NCBI GenBank assembly: GCA_003167215.1
Contig: PMTV01000047.1
Span: 62,001 to 126,000, forward strand
Source: Acidobacteriota bacterium
Lineage (GTDB): Bacteria > Acidobacteriota > Terriglobia > Acidiferrales > UBA7541
Direction: 5' to 3'
DNA length: 64,000 nucleotides
Below, piece after piece: positions 1-9,897 of this stretch (the stretch's first letter is position 1; every line of letters begins with the position of its first letter). The position numbers and the translations under genes were made by a program. The notes beneath the pieces are model-generated. The model had not been told where the DNA came from. It did not search any database and saw nothing but the letters and a program-made list of their open reading frames with translations.

Positions 1-1
1 T

Positions 2-391
2 CTTACCGGGGACGAACAACAAATCCGGCAGCTCGCGAACGCCTTGGGCTTTCGGTATGCGTACGATCCGGATTCAAAACAGTTCGCCCATGCCAGCGCA
101 ATTATGATCGCGACTCCGGAAGGAAAAATTTCGCGCTACCTTTATGGCATTCAATTCCCGTCGCGAGATCTTCGTCTTGGTTTGGTAGAAGCTTCGGAAG
201 GAAAAATCGGCACACCGGTCGATCAAGTGCTGCTCTTCTGCTACCACTACGACCCGTCCACCGGAAAATATGGGCTTTTGATCTCGCGCCTGATTCAACT
301 TGCCGGTGCAGTCACGGTGCTGGCGATCGCCGGTCTTATATTGGTGCTCTACAAGAAAGAACATTACGCGCTGCCCGAACGAAGAACGTGA
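2..391 (+). CDS. SCO1/SenC-family copper chaperone, C-terminal part (5' end outside window)
   Basis: The reading frame is open from the first bases of the window, so only the last ~130 residues are present. They show the C-terminal half of the SCO thioredoxin-like fold, including a phenylalanine-alanine-histidine stretch (FAHAS) that supplies the copper-ligand His in SCO proteins, followed by one transmembrane helix (LAGAVTVLAIAGLILVLY) and a short basic tail. SCO proteins deliver copper to the CuA site of cytochrome oxidase subunit II. The cox genes follow 56 bp downstream on the same strand, which supports this role. The CxxxC copper motif would lie upstream of the window and cannot be checked. 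A C-terminal membrane anchor is less common than the N-terminal anchor of classical SCO1. Confidence 0.85.
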   Translation, partial: LTGDEQQIRQLANALGFRYAYDPDSKQFAHASAIMIATPEGKISRYLYGIQFPSRDLRLGLVEASEGKIGTPVDQVLLFCYHYDPSTGKYGLLISRLIQLAGAVTVLAIAGLILVLYKKEHYALPERRT

Positions 392-447
392 AGCCTGCGG
401 CCTGATAAGCCGGGCGGTACAAGAAAAGGGATACTTATAAATAGACC

Positions 448-1446
448 ATGATGGGCGCCATCCAAACCGGTTCCGATTTTCTGTTCGCAGCGGCGATTCA
501 AGCGCCTCAGCTTCGTCCCGAGGCAGCTTCTTCCATTGCGGAGGGAGTTGATCATCTTTACTTTGCCCTCACTTTCATCACCTTGTTTTTTACCTTCATC
601 ATTTTTTCCACGATTTTAGTCTTCATGGTGAAGTACCGCCGGCGCGCCGAAAACGAGCGCCCGCCCGACACGGGGGAACACCTAGGGCTTGAGCTAACCT
701 GGACCATAATTCCCACGCTGATCTGCGTGGGGCTATTCCTCTGGGCTTCCAGCTTGTATTTTGAAAACTCTCGTCCTCCTTCGGCCTCCACTGAAATTTT
801 CGTAATCGGCAAGCAGTGGATGTGGCACATCCAGCATCCCGAAGGCGTGCGGGAAATCAACGAGCTGCACGTTCCCGTCGGCGTGCCGGTGAAACTCACC
901 ATGACCTCGGAAGACGTCATTCACGATTTCTACATCCCCGCATTTCGCGTGAAGAAGGACGTGATTCCCGGCCGCTATTCTTCGCTGTGGTTTCAAGCTA
1001 CAAAGATCGGTACCTATCACCTTTTCTGCGCGCAATACTGCGGAGCGGACCATGCCGAGATGCTCGGCTGGGTATACGTGATGTCGCCCGCGGATTACGC
1101 CGCGTGGCTCGCGGGAGGCGTTCCTAGTCAAACTATGCAGCAATCCGGCGAACTGATATTTAACAAACTCGGCTGCGCCTCTTGTCATCTTTCGGATGGC
1201 ACCGGGCGCGGCCCTTCACTCCTGGGAATTTACAGCAAGGAAGAGGAACTCAAGAATGGCGACAAGCGGCTTGTGGACGAAGCTTTTATTCGCCAGGCCA
1301 TTGTTAACCCCAATTCTGTCGTTTTGCCCAAATACCCGGCGATCATGCCCACCTTCCAGGGCCAGATCAACGAGGAACAAGTGCTGCAACTCGTCGCTTA
1401 CGTAAAGTCTCTGGCCTCGGAAGAAAGGAAGACGGACGGCAAATGA
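448..1446 (+). CDS. coxB: Cytochrome c oxidase subunit II with fused cytochrome c domain (caa3 type)
   Basis: 332-residue subunit II. Two transmembrane helices (about 36-62 and 85-104) precede a cupredoxin domain with the CuA ligands H159, C194, C198, H202 and M205. The residue between the two cysteines is Gln196 rather than the usual Glu. A C-terminal cytochrome c domain carries the heme motif C243-A-S-C246-H247, so this is a caa3-type subunit that accepts electrons through its own heme c. It takes electrons from periplasmic cytochrome c and passes them to subunit I. It overlaps coxA by 4 bp (ATGA), which indicates translational coupling. The start is the first of two adjacent Met codons; the second is equally possible. 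Confidence 0.95.
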   Translation: MMGAIQTGSDFLFAAAIQAPQLRPEAASSIAEGVDHLYFALTFITLFFTFIIFSTILVFMVKYRRRAENERPPDTGEHLGLELTWTIIPTLICVGLFLWASSLYFENSRPPSASTEIFVIGKQWMWHIQHPEGVREINELHVPVGVPVKLTMTSEDVIHDFYIPAFRVKKDVIPGRYSSLWFQATKIGTYHLFCAQYCGADHAEMLGWVYVMSPADYAAWLAGGVPSQTMQQSGELIFNKLGCASCHLSDGTGRGPSLLGIYSKEEELKNGDKRLVDEAFIRQAIVNPNSVVLPKYPAIMPTFQGQINEEQVLQLVAYVKSLASEERKTDGK

Positions 1447-3080
1447 GCACGGCCACAATAGACGTTCCAGAAGTTCCGACCGGTTCGCGCGTTAATTACT
1501 TAAACGCGCAATATGGTGTGAAGTCGTGGCTTTTCACCACCGATCATAAACGTATCGCGCTCCTCTATCTTGTTTCAATTACCCTGATGTTTTTTATTGG
1601 CGGCTTTTTTGCCGTTCTTATGCGGCTTCATTTGATCGAGCCGCAGGGCGCGTTGGTTCAGCCGGAGACTTACAACAAGCTTTTCACCATGCACGGCGTC
1701 ATCATGGTCTTCTTCTTCCTGGTACCGTCCATTCCGGCCACGCTCGGGAATTTTCTGGTGCCGCTGATGATTGGCGCCCGCGACTTGGCGTTCCCAAGGC
1801 TCAATCTTATTAGCTGGTACATCTATGTTGTGGGTGCGTGCTTCACGTTGTATGCCGTCATTTCGGGGGGAGTAGATACCGGCTGGACGTTCTACACGCC
1901 CTACAGCAGTAGCTTTTCTCACACATCAGTGATTCCCACAGCCGTAGGCGTCTTCATCACCGGATTTTCTTCCATTCTCACCGGTCTCAATTTCGTCGTC
2001 ACCATTCACAAAATGCGCGCGCCGGGGATGACCTGGTTTCGCTTGCCTCTATTTATTTGGGCCATCTACGCCACCAGCATCATCTTTATCCTGGGCACGC
2101 CGGTGATCGCTATCACGCTTTTCTTGCTCGCGCTCGAGCGTCTCCTGCATATCGGCATTTTCGATCCCGCTATCGGCGGCGACCCCATCCTGTTCCAGCA
2201 TCTTTTTTGGTTTTATTCTCACCCCGCGGTTTACATCATGATTTTGCCCGGGATGGGCGTGATGAGCGAATTGGTAACTTGCTTTTCGCGAAAGCGCATC
2301 TTCGGCTACAGTTTCGTCGCTTTTTCCAGCCTTTCCATTGCGATTATCAGCTTCCTGGTTTGGGGACATCACATGTTCGTCACCGGCCAATCGATTTACG
2401 CTGGGCTCATTTTCTCCGTGCTTAGCTTCTTGGTCGCCATCCCCTCGGCGGTGAAAGTTTTCAATTGGACCGCGACGCTTTATAAAGGCTCCATTTCCTA
2501 CGATGCTCCCATGCTCTACGCGCTGGGATTTATCGGCCTCTTCACCATGGGCGGCCTGACGGGCTTGTTCCTCGCTTCCCTTGCCACCGACGTACATTTG
2601 AACGGCACCTACTTCATCGTGGCCCATTTCCATTACATTATGGTCGGCGGCGCGGTGATGGCTTACCTCGGAGGGATTCACTTCTGGTGGCCAAAAATCA
2701 CCGGGCGCCTTTATCCCGACGGCTGGGCGCGTTTCGCTGCGCTGGTAATTTTTGTGGGCTTCAACCTCACTTTCTTCCCGCAATTCATGCTCGGATATCT
2801 CGGGATGCCCCGCCGCTATGCCGTGTACCCTGCGGAGTTTCAGGTGTTCAATGTGATGTCGTCCGCGGGAGCCTCCATCCTGGGTATCGGCTATCTGATT
2901 CCGCTGATCTACTTGACCTGGTCCATGCGCTATGGGCCTGCGGCCGGCCCGAATCCGTGGGGCGCGAAAGGACTGGAATGGACTACGCCTTCGCCTCCGC
3001 CTACTGAAAATTTTGAGGAGATTCCAGTGGTGACCGAAGACGCCTATGACTACGCCGAAAGTACGGTGAACCGTGGCTGA
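1443..3080 (+). CDS. coxA: Cytochrome c oxidase subunit I, A2-type heme-copper oxidase
   Basis: 545 residues with the usual 12-helix pattern. Ligands visible: H84 and H397 for heme a, H395 for heme a3, and H260, H309 and H310 for CuB. Y264 is positioned for the His-Tyr cross-link. Helix VI reads WFYSHPAVY: the D-channel glutamate of A1 oxidases (HPEVY) is Ala, and the Tyr-Ser pair just before the His is the known substitute in A2 oxidases such as the Thermus caa3 enzyme. The protein reduces O2 to water and pumps protons across the inner membrane. It lies in the operon coxB-coxA-coxC-coxD, with 4-bp and 8-bp overlaps to its neighbours. Confidence 0.97.
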   Translation: MSTATIDVPEVPTGSRVNYLNAQYGVKSWLFTTDHKRIALLYLVSITLMFFIGGFFAVLMRLHLIEPQGALVQPETYNKLFTMHGVIMVFFFLVPSIPATLGNFLVPLMIGARDLAFPRLNLISWYIYVVGACFTLYAVISGGVDTGWTFYTPYSSSFSHTSVIPTAVGVFITGFSSILTGLNFVVTIHKMRAPGMTWFRLPLFIWAIYATSIIFILGTPVIAITLFLLALERLLHIGIFDPAIGGDPILFQHLFWFYSHPAVYIMILPGMGVMSELVTCFSRKRIFGYSFVAFSSLSIAIISFLVWGHHMFVTGQSIYAGLIFSVLSFLVAIPSAVKVFNWTATLYKGSISYDAPMLYALGFIGLFTMGGLTGLFLASLATDVHLNGTYFIVAHFHYIMVGGAVMAYLGGIHFWWPKITGRLYPDGWARFAALVIFVGFNLTFFPQFMLGYLGMPRRYAVYPAEFQVFNVMSSAGASILGIGYLIPLIYLTWSMRYGPAAGPNPWGAKGLEWTTPSPPPTENFEEIPVVTEDAYDYAESTVNRG

Positions 3081-3765
3081 TATGACGGTCCACAGCGCGC
3101 ATCCGCCGGGCTTTGCGCATCAATTCGAAGACATGGAGCAACAGCGCGAGGCCGACAGCCTTGGCATGTGGGTTTTTCTTCTCACAGAAATCATGTTCTT
3201 CGGCGGGCTTTTCGCCACTTACATCATCTACCGCGCGCTTTACTTGCCCGCTTTCGAGATCGGCAGCCATCAGCTCGAAGTTAGATTCGGCGCGTTAAAT
3301 ACTGCTGTGCTGATCGGAAGCAGCTTGACTATGGCGCTGGCCATCCATTCGGCGCAGGTCGGCAAGCGCAGAGCACAAGTCGGTTTTTTAATCACCACGA
3401 TGATTCTGGGCGCGGCGTTCTTGGCCATCAAGTTTACGTTTGAATGGCACCACGATTACGTCGAGCATCTGGTTCCCGGCCTCGGCTTTGTGATTCGGCC
3501 CGAGTGGGGCGCTGCCGGCCAGCATGTGCCCATGTTCTTCTGTTTTTATTTCTTTATGACCGGATTGCACGCGCTGCATATGATCATCGGAATCGGCGTC
3601 CTTACCGTGCTTACAATCATGGCGCACCGCGGCCGGTTCACGCCCGAATATTACGCGCCGCTCGAAGTGAGCGGCCTCTACTGGCACTTCGTGGACATCG
3701 TGTGGATCTTTCTCTTTCCCCTTCTCTATCTCATTGGAGGGCGTTATATGGGAGCCGGGCACTAA
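3073..3765 (+). CDS. coxC: Cytochrome c oxidase subunit III
   Basis: 230 residues, highly hydrophobic, with about five to six predicted transmembrane helices. The first helix has the family's Glu ([11 protein letters not shown]), and the end is typical of subunit III ([18 protein letters not shown]). It stabilises subunit I and supports proton uptake. A GTG start at 3073 overlaps the end of coxA by 8 bp; an ATG three codons later is an alternative. The stop overlaps the first base of the coxD start. Confidence 0.95.
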   Translation: MADMTVHSAHPPGFAHQFEDMEQQREADSLGMWVFLLTEIMFFGGLFATYIIYRALYLPAFEIGSHQLEVRFGALNTAVLIGSSLTMALAIHSAQVGKRRAQVGFLITTMILGAAFLAIKFTFEWHHDYVEHLVPGLGFVIRPEWGAAGQHVPMFFCFYFFMTGLHALHMIIGIGVLTVLTIMAHRGRFTPEYYAPLEVSGLYWHFVDIVWIFLFPLLYLIGGRYMGAGH

Positions 3766-4100
3766 TGTCTGAGCACATCGTACCGGTAAGTCTTTACATT
3801 GGAATTTTCGTCGCGCTTCTCTGCCTCACGGCGCTCACCACCGGCGTTGCCTACATAGACCTCGGTGCCTTTAACACCGTCGCCGCGCTGGCTATCGCAG
3901 TCGTTAAGATGCTTCTGGTAGTTCTGTTTTTCATGCACGTGAAGTACAGCGGCAGGCTTATCCAGGTTTTCATCCTGGCGGGAGCTTTATTCCTGGCAAT
4001 CCTCATAACCTTGACCCTGGCGGATGAATTGACGCGGCACTGGTCCCCTACGCCCACCGGCTGGGGGATGTTTGTACCCTTTCTCTCGCGGCTCTTTTAG
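3765..4100 (+). CDS. coxD: Cytochrome c oxidase subunit IV (prokaryotic COX4 family)
   Basis: 111 residues with three transmembrane helices (about 8-30, 37-57 and 65-88) and the FFMHVKYSGR loop common in prokaryotic subunit IV. It is a small accessory subunit of the oxidase. The start is the ATG that shares its A with the TAA stop of coxC. A longer frame open upstream is only read-through inside coxC. It is the last gene of the operon and converges on fabF. Confidence 0.88.
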   Translation: MSEHIVPVSLYIGIFVALLCLTALTTGVAYIDLGAFNTVAALAIAVVKMLLVVLFFMHVKYSGRLIQVFILAGALFLAILITLTLADELTRHWSPTPTGWGMFVPFLSRLF

Positions 4101-4103
4101 CAG

Positions 4104-4143
4104 GAGACTCGCCACTTCGCACACCCGCGCGTCAGCGAGTTTC
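4104..4143. terminator. Possible bidirectional terminator between coxD and fabF
   Basis: An inverted repeat lies between two convergent genes: GAGACTCGC at 4104-4112 pairs with GCGAGTTTC at 4135-4143 (9 bp, one G-T pair) around a 22-nt loop. No long T tract follows on either strand, so intrinsic termination is only a possibility. Its position between convergent stops is the main support. Confidence 0.3.
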
Positions 4144-4172
4144 ATGTGGCGCAAGGTTTTCTTCGCAACAAT

Positions 4173-5399
4173 CTACTGCGGGACGGCGCGGAAGGCGATG
4201 ACCGCATTCAATCCTCCGAATGCGAAGGAATTCGAAAGCGCAGCCCCCACCCGCTGGGTTCGGGGCTTATTCGGAATGTAGTCCAGATCGCATTCCGGGT
4301 CGGGTTCATTGTAATTCGCCGTCGGAGGCAGGATCCCGTGATGCAACGCCAGGGCAGTAGCGATCGCTTCCAGGGCGCCCGCTGCTCCGAGCGCATGGCC
4401 GTGCATCGACTTCGTCGAACTAACCGCGAGCTTGTCCGCATGCGCGCCGAAAACCTGGCGGATCGCGCGGCTCTCGACCGGGTCGTTTCCCGGCGTCCCA
4501 GTGCCGTGTGCGTTGATATAGCCAACCTCTTCCGGCGCCATGTTGGCGAGCCGCAGCGCGTCTCGCATCGCGCGTGCCGGCCCTTCGACCGTCGGCTGCG
4601 TCAAGTGGTGAGCATCGGACGACATGCCGAAGCCGCAAATCTCCGCATAGATTCTCGCACCGCGCGCTCGGGCCGATTCCCACGGTTCGAGTATCATCAT
4701 CGCGCCACCCTCGCCCAGGATCATTCCGCGCCGGTCCTTGCTGAATGGGCGGCAGGTATCCGGCGCGATCACACGCATCGCTTCCCAGGCCTTCAGGTGT
4801 CCGATCGCGAACGGCGCCTCGCTGCCACCAGTCACCGCTAGCTCCACTTCGCCATCGCGCACCAGACGAAACGCCTGGCCAATGGCATGATTCGCAGAGG
4901 AGCAGGCAGTCGATACCGTGTACGTCGGCCCTGTAATTCCCAGTTCCATGGAAATATGGCTCGCACCTGCGTTGGCCATCGTTTTGGGAATTGTCAGCGG
5001 GTGAACGCGGCCGCGGTCTGACACGTAAAGATCCGCAAAGCCGGTTTCGATAGCGGATTGGCCTCCCACCGCCGATCCGCAAATTACGGCGCCACCGTAG
5101 CGAAGAGCGGGCGTCAGGTCGAGTCCGGAATCGCGGATCGCCTGCCGCGCCGCCACCACGGAGAACTGGGCAAAGCGGTCAAGGTAGGCTTCTTTCCCGC
5201 CTTCGAAGTGCTGCGTCGGATCGAAGCCCTGCACCTCGGCGCCGTTCTCCATCTTCAGGGCTACCCGCGATCGGTCAACGTTCTTCAAAGGTCCAATCGC
5301 GCATCGGCCTTGGCTCAGTGCATTCCACGAATCCGCAAGATTCAGTCCTAGGGGACAGATGATTCCCAATCCTGTGATAGCAACTCGGCGGGGGGCCAT
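4173..5399 (-). CDS. fabF: Beta-ketoacyl-ACP synthase II
   Basis: 408 residues, the normal length for KAS II. The catalytic triad is visible: C166 in VSTACSS, H298 in INAHGTGTPGND, and H335 in KSMHGHALGAAG. It condenses malonyl-ACP with acyl-ACP in fatty-acid elongation in the cytoplasm. It follows an acyl carrier protein gene by 2 bp, so the two are co-transcribed. No other fab genes are adjacent, so this could be a dedicated ACP/KAS pair for a special acyl product rather than the main housekeeping set. It converges on the cox operon. Confidence 0.93.
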   Translation of the reverse strand: MAPRRVAITGLGIICPLGLNLADSWNALSQGRCAIGPLKNVDRSRVALKMENGAEVQGFDPTQHFEGGKEAYLDRFAQFSVVAARQAIRDSGLDLTPALRYGGAVICGSAVGGQSAIETGFADLYVSDRGRVHPLTIPKTMANAGASHISMELGITGPTYTVSTACSSANHAIGQAFRLVRDGEVELAVTGGSEAPFAIGHLKAWEAMRVIAPDTCRPFSKDRRGMILGEGGAMMILEPWESARARGARIYAEICGFGMSSDAHHLTQPTVEGPARAMRDALRLANMAPEEVGYINAHGTGTPGNDPVESRAIRQVFGAHADKLAVSSTKSMHGHALGAAGALEAIATALALHHGILPPTANYNEPDPECDLDYIPNKPRTQRVGAALSNSFAFGGLNAVIAFRAVPQ

Positions 5400-5401
5400 T
5401 C

Positions 5402-5683
5402 TTAGTCCGCAGGCGTAGGCGAGCCCACAGGCGAGTCAGGCGGTTTGGCGGCGATAATCTTCTTGATTCCCGTCACAACATCGTTGACGGTGCGTATCGA
5501 TCGAACATCGTCATCCGGAATCGAAATCTTGAAAGCGTTCTCGAGTTCGAACAGCAGGGTGAAGACATCCAGGGAATCGATGCCCAAATCCTGCAGATTT
5601 GTTTCCAGCTTGATGTTGTCGGCGGGAATCCGCTTCACGGATGCGAGCGTACTGATCACTTTTTCTGCAACTGCGTCGGACAT
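5402..5683 (-). CDS. Acyl carrier protein
   Basis: 93 residues with the phosphopantetheine motif DSLD (Ser37) in LGIDSLDVFTLLFELE, preceding an acidic helix. The C-terminus carries a Pro-rich extension (KPPDSPVGSP) of about 15 residues that standard ACPs (about 78 residues) lack. The ATG at 5683 is preferred over a TTG one codon upstream; a GGGGG run lies about 8 nt before it. It is the first gene of the acp-fabF unit. It carries growing acyl chains for the downstream synthase. The tail and sequence divergence suggest a specialised rather than the primary AcpP. Confidence 0.9.
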   Translation of the reverse strand: MSDAVAEKVISTLASVKRIPADNIKLETNLQDLGIDSLDVFTLLFELENAFKISIPDDDVRSIRTVNDVVTGIKKIIAAKPPDSPVGSPTPAD

Positions 5684-5895
5684 CAAGCTGACCCCCGAAA
5701 TACGGTAAATGTTTTGTGTCTCGTCTTAGTCCGCCGCGAAACCCAACCCAAGAGAAAAAGGCGCCTGCGCACTCTAGTCGCTTCCAGGCCCGCGTTAACG
5801 CTCAAATTTTAGCAGGAGTGCGCGTCCCTCGCTCGCTGTTTTTCAGGCGCCTTGAGTTAGTTCCCGGCGCGAGGATTGAACAACCTACCGCGCCG

Positions 5896-6456
5896 CTAAT
5901 GACTCATCGGCATCGGAGCCGCTCCGGGGGGCGTTCCCACGGGCGCAGTCACCCCGGGCTGATCGAATTCTCTCTTTGCCGCCGGCGGGAGTTTCTCGAT
6001 GTTGCTCAAAAACGTGACGATCTGCCAAATCTGCGTTTCATTGAGCGTCTTATTCCATGCCGGCATGCCGGTCCAGCGGATGCCGTGCTGAATGATGTAA
6101 AAATTCTGGTTCTCTGCCATGTCCGGAGAATCCTTAAAGAAAGGAGGAACGGTGGGGTAAAACGAACGCCCGAACTGGCTGTCCGGGTTTGAAGGAATGC
6201 CGTGACAGCCCGCGCAGTGGTTGATGTAAAGCTTCGCTCCCGCGGCCAAGTTTTCTTCGTTCGCCGCGACAGGATTCTTCAAATCCGGAGCGTGACGGTC
6301 TGTCGAAGAGTCCACCGCTTCCATGGCTAATTTATTCTCCAGGAACGACGGTTCCTGGTCCGCCTTGAAGTCCACATAGCCTTTCTTGACCGCCAGAAAA
6401 ACCGCGATGCCGATGACCAGCAGCGTCAGAAAAATTCCGGTAAACAAATTCCTCAT
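5896..6456 (-). CDS. Membrane-anchored monoheme cytochrome c
   Basis: 186 residues. An N-terminal hydrophobic helix (about 5-23), without an obvious cleavage site, anchors a periplasmic class I cytochrome c domain with the heme motif C81-A-G-C84-H85. A methionine in GIRWTGMPAWN is the likely sixth ligand. The C-terminus is a Pro/Gly/Ala-rich tail ending in PMPMSH, which could be flexible or bind metal weakly. It is likely an electron carrier between quinol-oxidising complexes and the nearby caa3 oxidase, but no partner is encoded next to it. Confidence 0.88.
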   Translation of the reverse strand: MRNLFTGIFLTLLVIGIAVFLAVKKGYVDFKADQEPSFLENKLAMEAVDSSTDRHAPDLKNPVAANEENLAAGAKLYINHCAGCHGIPSNPDSQFGRSFYPTVPPFFKDSPDMAENQNFYIIQHGIRWTGMPAWNKTLNETQIWQIVTFLSNIEKLPPAAKREFDQPGVTAPVGTPPGAAPMPMSH

Positions 6457-6496
6457 TCGATTTCTCCCATTCGCAGGATTCCAAATGCGCTCCGCG

Positions 6497-7675
6497 CTAT
6501 TTTACTTCCGCTAGCCGGTTATATCTCTTCAAAATTTCATGCAACCTCTCGTGCGGCAAGGCTTCCACAGTATGCCCGTCCGCTCCGGTCATCGTTTGTG
6601 CTGCGACTAAGGCATTTACCACAGCTTCCTCCGTGGCTTGCACCGTGGCTTCAAAGAGCGCATCCATTCGATCGTTTGGCAGCATTTGAAGCGCAACCGA
6701 CTTCTTTTCCTCCAACCCGGCGCCGGCATTCGCCGTCGAGAAAGCAATGAAAATGTCACCAGACTCGTCGCCTGAGATGCTGCCTAGCCGTCCCAGACCA
6801 AGCGTAACTCGTTTCGCAATGCGTTTCATTTGGTTTGGCAAAAGCGGCGCGTCCGTGGCCACCACAACAATAATGGAGCCAGTGTCATCATCCCAGATCG
6901 GCTTGCCCGCAATCTCATACCCTACCGGCGTCCCCGCGACCCGCAAAAGATGCCGCGTTCCGAAATTGCATTGCACCAAGACGCCAACTGTATATCCGCC
7001 GGCTTTCTCCGGAAGCTGGCGCGATGCAGTTCCCGTACCGCCTTTGAACTCGAAGCAGATCATTCCCGTTCCGCCACCGACGTTGCCTTCGGCAATCGCG
7101 CCCGAGTGTGCATCGTCCATCGCAGCGAACGCGTCTTCAGCCTTCACATGGAACCCGTTGATGTCGTTCAAATATCCATCCCATGTCTCCGCCACCACCG
7201 GAAGCGACCACCAATCGTCCGCCGACGTCGGCGTCCCGTGTTTGAGCTGCCACGAAATCACAGCGTCGCGCACCACTCCGACGCTGTGTGTGTTGGTGAT
7301 CATCACCGGCCCATATAAAAATCCCGATTCCTCGACCCAGGTCGTTCCCGTCATTTCCCCATTGCCATTTTCCGTGAACCACCCCGCAAACACAGGGTCC
7401 ACCGCCTCTTTTCCGCGCGGGAAAATCGCCGTTACGCCCGTTCGCACTGGCCCAACACCAACTTGCAGTTTGCCTTCCCCTGAAATCAATGTACGGTAAC
7501 CAACTTCCACGCCTTTCACGTCCGTAATTGCATCCAGCGGTCCCGGCGTACCTTCAAATGGCACTCCAAGTTCGCGCGCCCGCGCATTCCGGGACGGCGT
7601 CGCCGAGGTCTGCGCTATTGCGGGCATGGATGCCGCAAAAAAGATCCAAAGAAAGATAGTCCCCCTTCTGCTCAT
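6497..7675 (-). CDS. Secreted P1-family peptidase (DmpA / beta-peptidyl aminopeptidase type)
   Basis: 392 residues with an N-terminal signal peptide (about 1-22, ending AIAQ). It has the DmpA-family core: NVGGGTGM and GGTGTASR blocks and, at Gly266-Ser267 (DDDTGSIIVVVATDAPL), the autocleavage junction whose Ser becomes the N-terminal nucleophile of the beta chain. Family members release N-terminal residues from D-amino acid or beta-peptide substrates. Its start overlaps the end of the M28 peptidase gene by 4 bp, so the two exported peptidases are translationally coupled. The substrate cannot be told from sequence. Confidence 0.92.
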   Translation of the reverse strand: MSRRGTIFLWIFFAASMPAIAQTSATPSRNARARELGVPFEGTPGPLDAITDVKGVEVGYRTLISGEGKLQVGVGPVRTGVTAIFPRGKEAVDPVFAGWFTENGNGEMTGTTWVEESGFLYGPVMITNTHSVGVVRDAVISWQLKHGTPTSADDWWSLPVVAETWDGYLNDINGFHVKAEDAFAAMDDAHSGAIAEGNVGGGTGMICFEFKGGTGTASRQLPEKAGGYTVGVLVQCNFGTRHLLRVAGTPVGYEIAGKPIWDDDTGSIIVVVATDAPLLPNQMKRIAKRVTLGLGRLGSISGDESGDIFIAFSTANAGAGLEEKKSVALQMLPNDRMDALFEATVQATEEAVVNALVAAQTMTGADGHTVEALPHERLHEILKRYNRLAEVK

Positions 7676-9897
7676 GGCAATTCCATCCCAGCGATAGAAT
7701 CCAGGCCCTTTTTAGCCTGACGCAACAATTCAGTATTTTTTGCGAGTTCGTCTTCGAGAATTTTGGCTTGCGTCACAGCTTGCTTCCAATCACCTGCCTC
7801 CGCGGCTTCCGTCAGCCCGGGTAATTCGAGGTGCGCGTAGGTGTAGCGCGCCGCATACAGGGAGTGCTTGAACCATGGCCGTCCGGGAATTCCTTGCGGA
7901 TTGCACCAATTGCGCTCTACCTGCATAAGCTCCTGATTCACGCCAAACGCATTCGCGGCGGTTAAATGTCCGCTCGCAATTGCTCGCGCTGCGCTTTGAT
8001 TCAGTTCGCGCCCAGCTCGCAGAAATTCGGCGACGTGGTTTTGCAGCGAAGCAAGATCGATATGAGTCGCGATGTGGCTCGAATCGTCAAGCTCGTTGAC
8101 AAACTGGCGGATATGCCCGCCGTAGGACTCAAAGTCGAACGGAAGAATTTCCGCGTTAGCCAATCGCAGCGCTACCGTGCCCCAAACTTGCGTCATCAAG
8201 GAATGGTACTGGTATCCCGGGTCCCCAAAATGGTTCATCCAGTAGAAATCGTCGTACAACGAGTGATAGACGCCGTAAGGGCCGGCAAAAGTAAGTCCGA
8301 CTGTGGGAACTCCGAGAAAATTCAGGAATACAGTATGGTCTGAGCCGCTTCCAATGCGAGTATTCGCCAGCTCAAAATCCGTCAAGGTCTGCTTGTCACT
8401 CAGCTCCGCTTGACGCGAAACTTTCCACTCGTCGTACAGGCTTTTACCGGACGGCGCAGCCAGTGTGCGGCTCACGTCCACGAGCAGTGGCGCAAGCGAG
8501 CCCACTGCATCACCTTGAAAGCTTTTACCCGAAGTCGCTTCATCCACATTTAAATACGCGACTGCTTTTTGTTTCAACTCGTCCGCAAATTCTTCGCCCC
8601 ACTCGGTTGAGCCCGTTAGCGCGTATTCCTCGCCATCCCAACTGCAAATCACCAGCGTCCGCTTGGGCCGAATTCCCTGCCTCAACAATTCCCCCAGATT
8701 GCGCGTCAGCTCCAGCATGGAAGCCGTCCCGCTGGACGGGTCCACCGCGCCATAGACCCATGCATCGCGGTGATTTCCCAGAATCACCCACTGGTCCGGC
8801 GCCTCACTGCCGCGAATCCGCGCTTCCGTCACGTAATACGGCTGGACGCGCGTGTCCATGTCCACCTTTAAATGAACTTGCACCCTCTTCCCGCCCAGAC
8901 GATATTTCAGCGGCAACCCTCCCTGCCAGGAATCCGGCGCCACTGGACCGTCCATTTTTTCGAGCAGCGGCTTCGCATCGCGCCACGAAAGCGGCACGCC
9001 CATAATTTTTGGCAGCGATATTGCCTGCTCTATGGGGATCCGCTTCGCGCCCGGAACCGAAGCCCATCCCGGCGTTAACGGATCCCCGGGTTCAAGGAAG
9101 TCGTAAGTAATTGCGCCGCGTTGGATGTGGCTTTCCGGACCCCACGGCCCATCCGGATAAACTTTCCCTCGCGTGTAACCATCTTCCTGCGGATCGGAAT
9201 AAATAAGTATTGCGGCGGCCCCCAGCCGCTCCGCGGTCAGCGCCTTGAATCCGCGATAGCTGTACGGATTCGAATAGCGCACCAGCACAATTTTTCCGCG
9301 GACGTCAATTCCGTGCGCGCGCAGATAGTCGTAGTCCTCCGGATTCCCGCTGTGCGCGTACACCACGGGCGCCGTTACTTCGCCCGAAGCCGAATATCCA
9401 AGGTATGCGCCATCCGCTTTCGGGTTCTTGGTGTCCGGGTCTACATCGTAAGGATCCTCGCGAAGGCTCGCGTGAAAATGACCTGGATGCACCATCTCCA
9501 GAGAAATTTCCCGCGGCGAAGAATTCAACACATCGTATTCGTGGATAGTGACGTCTTCCAGTCCTTGTTGACGCCATTGCTCGGCCACCCATTGCGCCAG
9601 CTCGTTATTGCGCGCTGATCCGGCTGGGTGAGGTTCGGAGGTGAGATAGCGATGAAACTTCGAAATCTGATCCGTTGATGTAAGGGAACGAAACCGCTGC
9701 TCGACAGAAACTTCCTCAGCCGCTCCGCGCGATGAAAATCCGACGATTGAATTCGCATCGCCGGACCCGGCAAGCGCCGAAAATCCCAGCGGCGAGATCA
9801 ATACAAGTGCGGCGAACACTCCGCGATAGCCGCGGCAATCAGCCCAGTGCAGACGAACCTCCCATTCCGGCCAGATGTGTCTTCTCGAGCGCTGCAA
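7672..9897 (-). CDS. Secreted M28 metallopeptidase, glutamate carboxypeptidase II / transferrin-receptor type
   Basis: 741 residues. The order is a signal or anchor region near residues 27-45, a protease-associated domain (about 170-290), an M28 catalytic domain and a C-terminal helical dimerisation domain. Zinc ligands and catalytic residues are visible: H376 in GNHRDAW, D386 in GAVDPSSGTAS, and E423-E424 in SWDGEEYALTGS. It is a di-zinc exopeptidase probably acting outside the inner membrane. The listed ATG gives a 26-residue hydrophilic leader overlapping the aminotransferase gene by 59 bp. A GTG at 9819 would start directly at the hydrophobic segment and may be the true start. Confidence 0.9.
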   Translation of the reverse strand: MQRSRRHIWPEWEVRLHWADCRGYRGVFAALVLISPLGFSALAGSGDANSIVGFSSRGAAEEVSVEQRFRSLTSTDQISKFHRYLTSEPHPAGSARNNELAQWVAEQWRQQGLEDVTIHEYDVLNSSPREISLEMVHPGHFHASLREDPYDVDPDTKNPKADGAYLGYSASGEVTAPVVYAHSGNPEDYDYLRAHGIDVRGKIVLVRYSNPYSYRGFKALTAERLGAAAILIYSDPQEDGYTRGKVYPDGPWGPESHIQRGAITYDFLEPGDPLTPGWASVPGAKRIPIEQAISLPKIMGVPLSWRDAKPLLEKMDGPVAPDSWQGGLPLKYRLGGKRVQVHLKVDMDTRVQPYYVTEARIRGSEAPDQWVILGNHRDAWVYGAVDPSSGTASMLELTRNLGELLRQGIRPKRTLVICSWDGEEYALTGSTEWGEEFADELKQKAVAYLNVDEATSGKSFQGDAVGSLAPLLVDVSRTLAAPSGKSLYDEWKVSRQAELSDKQTLTDFELANTRIGSGSDHTVFLNFLGVPTVGLTFAGPYGVYHSLYDDFYWMNHFGDPGYQYHSLMTQVWGTVALRLANAEILPFDFESYGGHIRQFVNELDDSSHIATHIDLASLQNHVAEFLRAGRELNQSAARAIASGHLTAANAFGVNQELMQVERNWCNPQGIPGRPWFKHSLYAARYTYAHLELPGLTEAAEAGDWKQAVTQAKILEDELAKNTELLRQAKKGLDSIAGMELP

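Noticed and set aside
4146-4841. Plus-strand frame opposite fabF
   Set aside because: Antisense to an intact KAS II gene; Arg-rich shadow frame.
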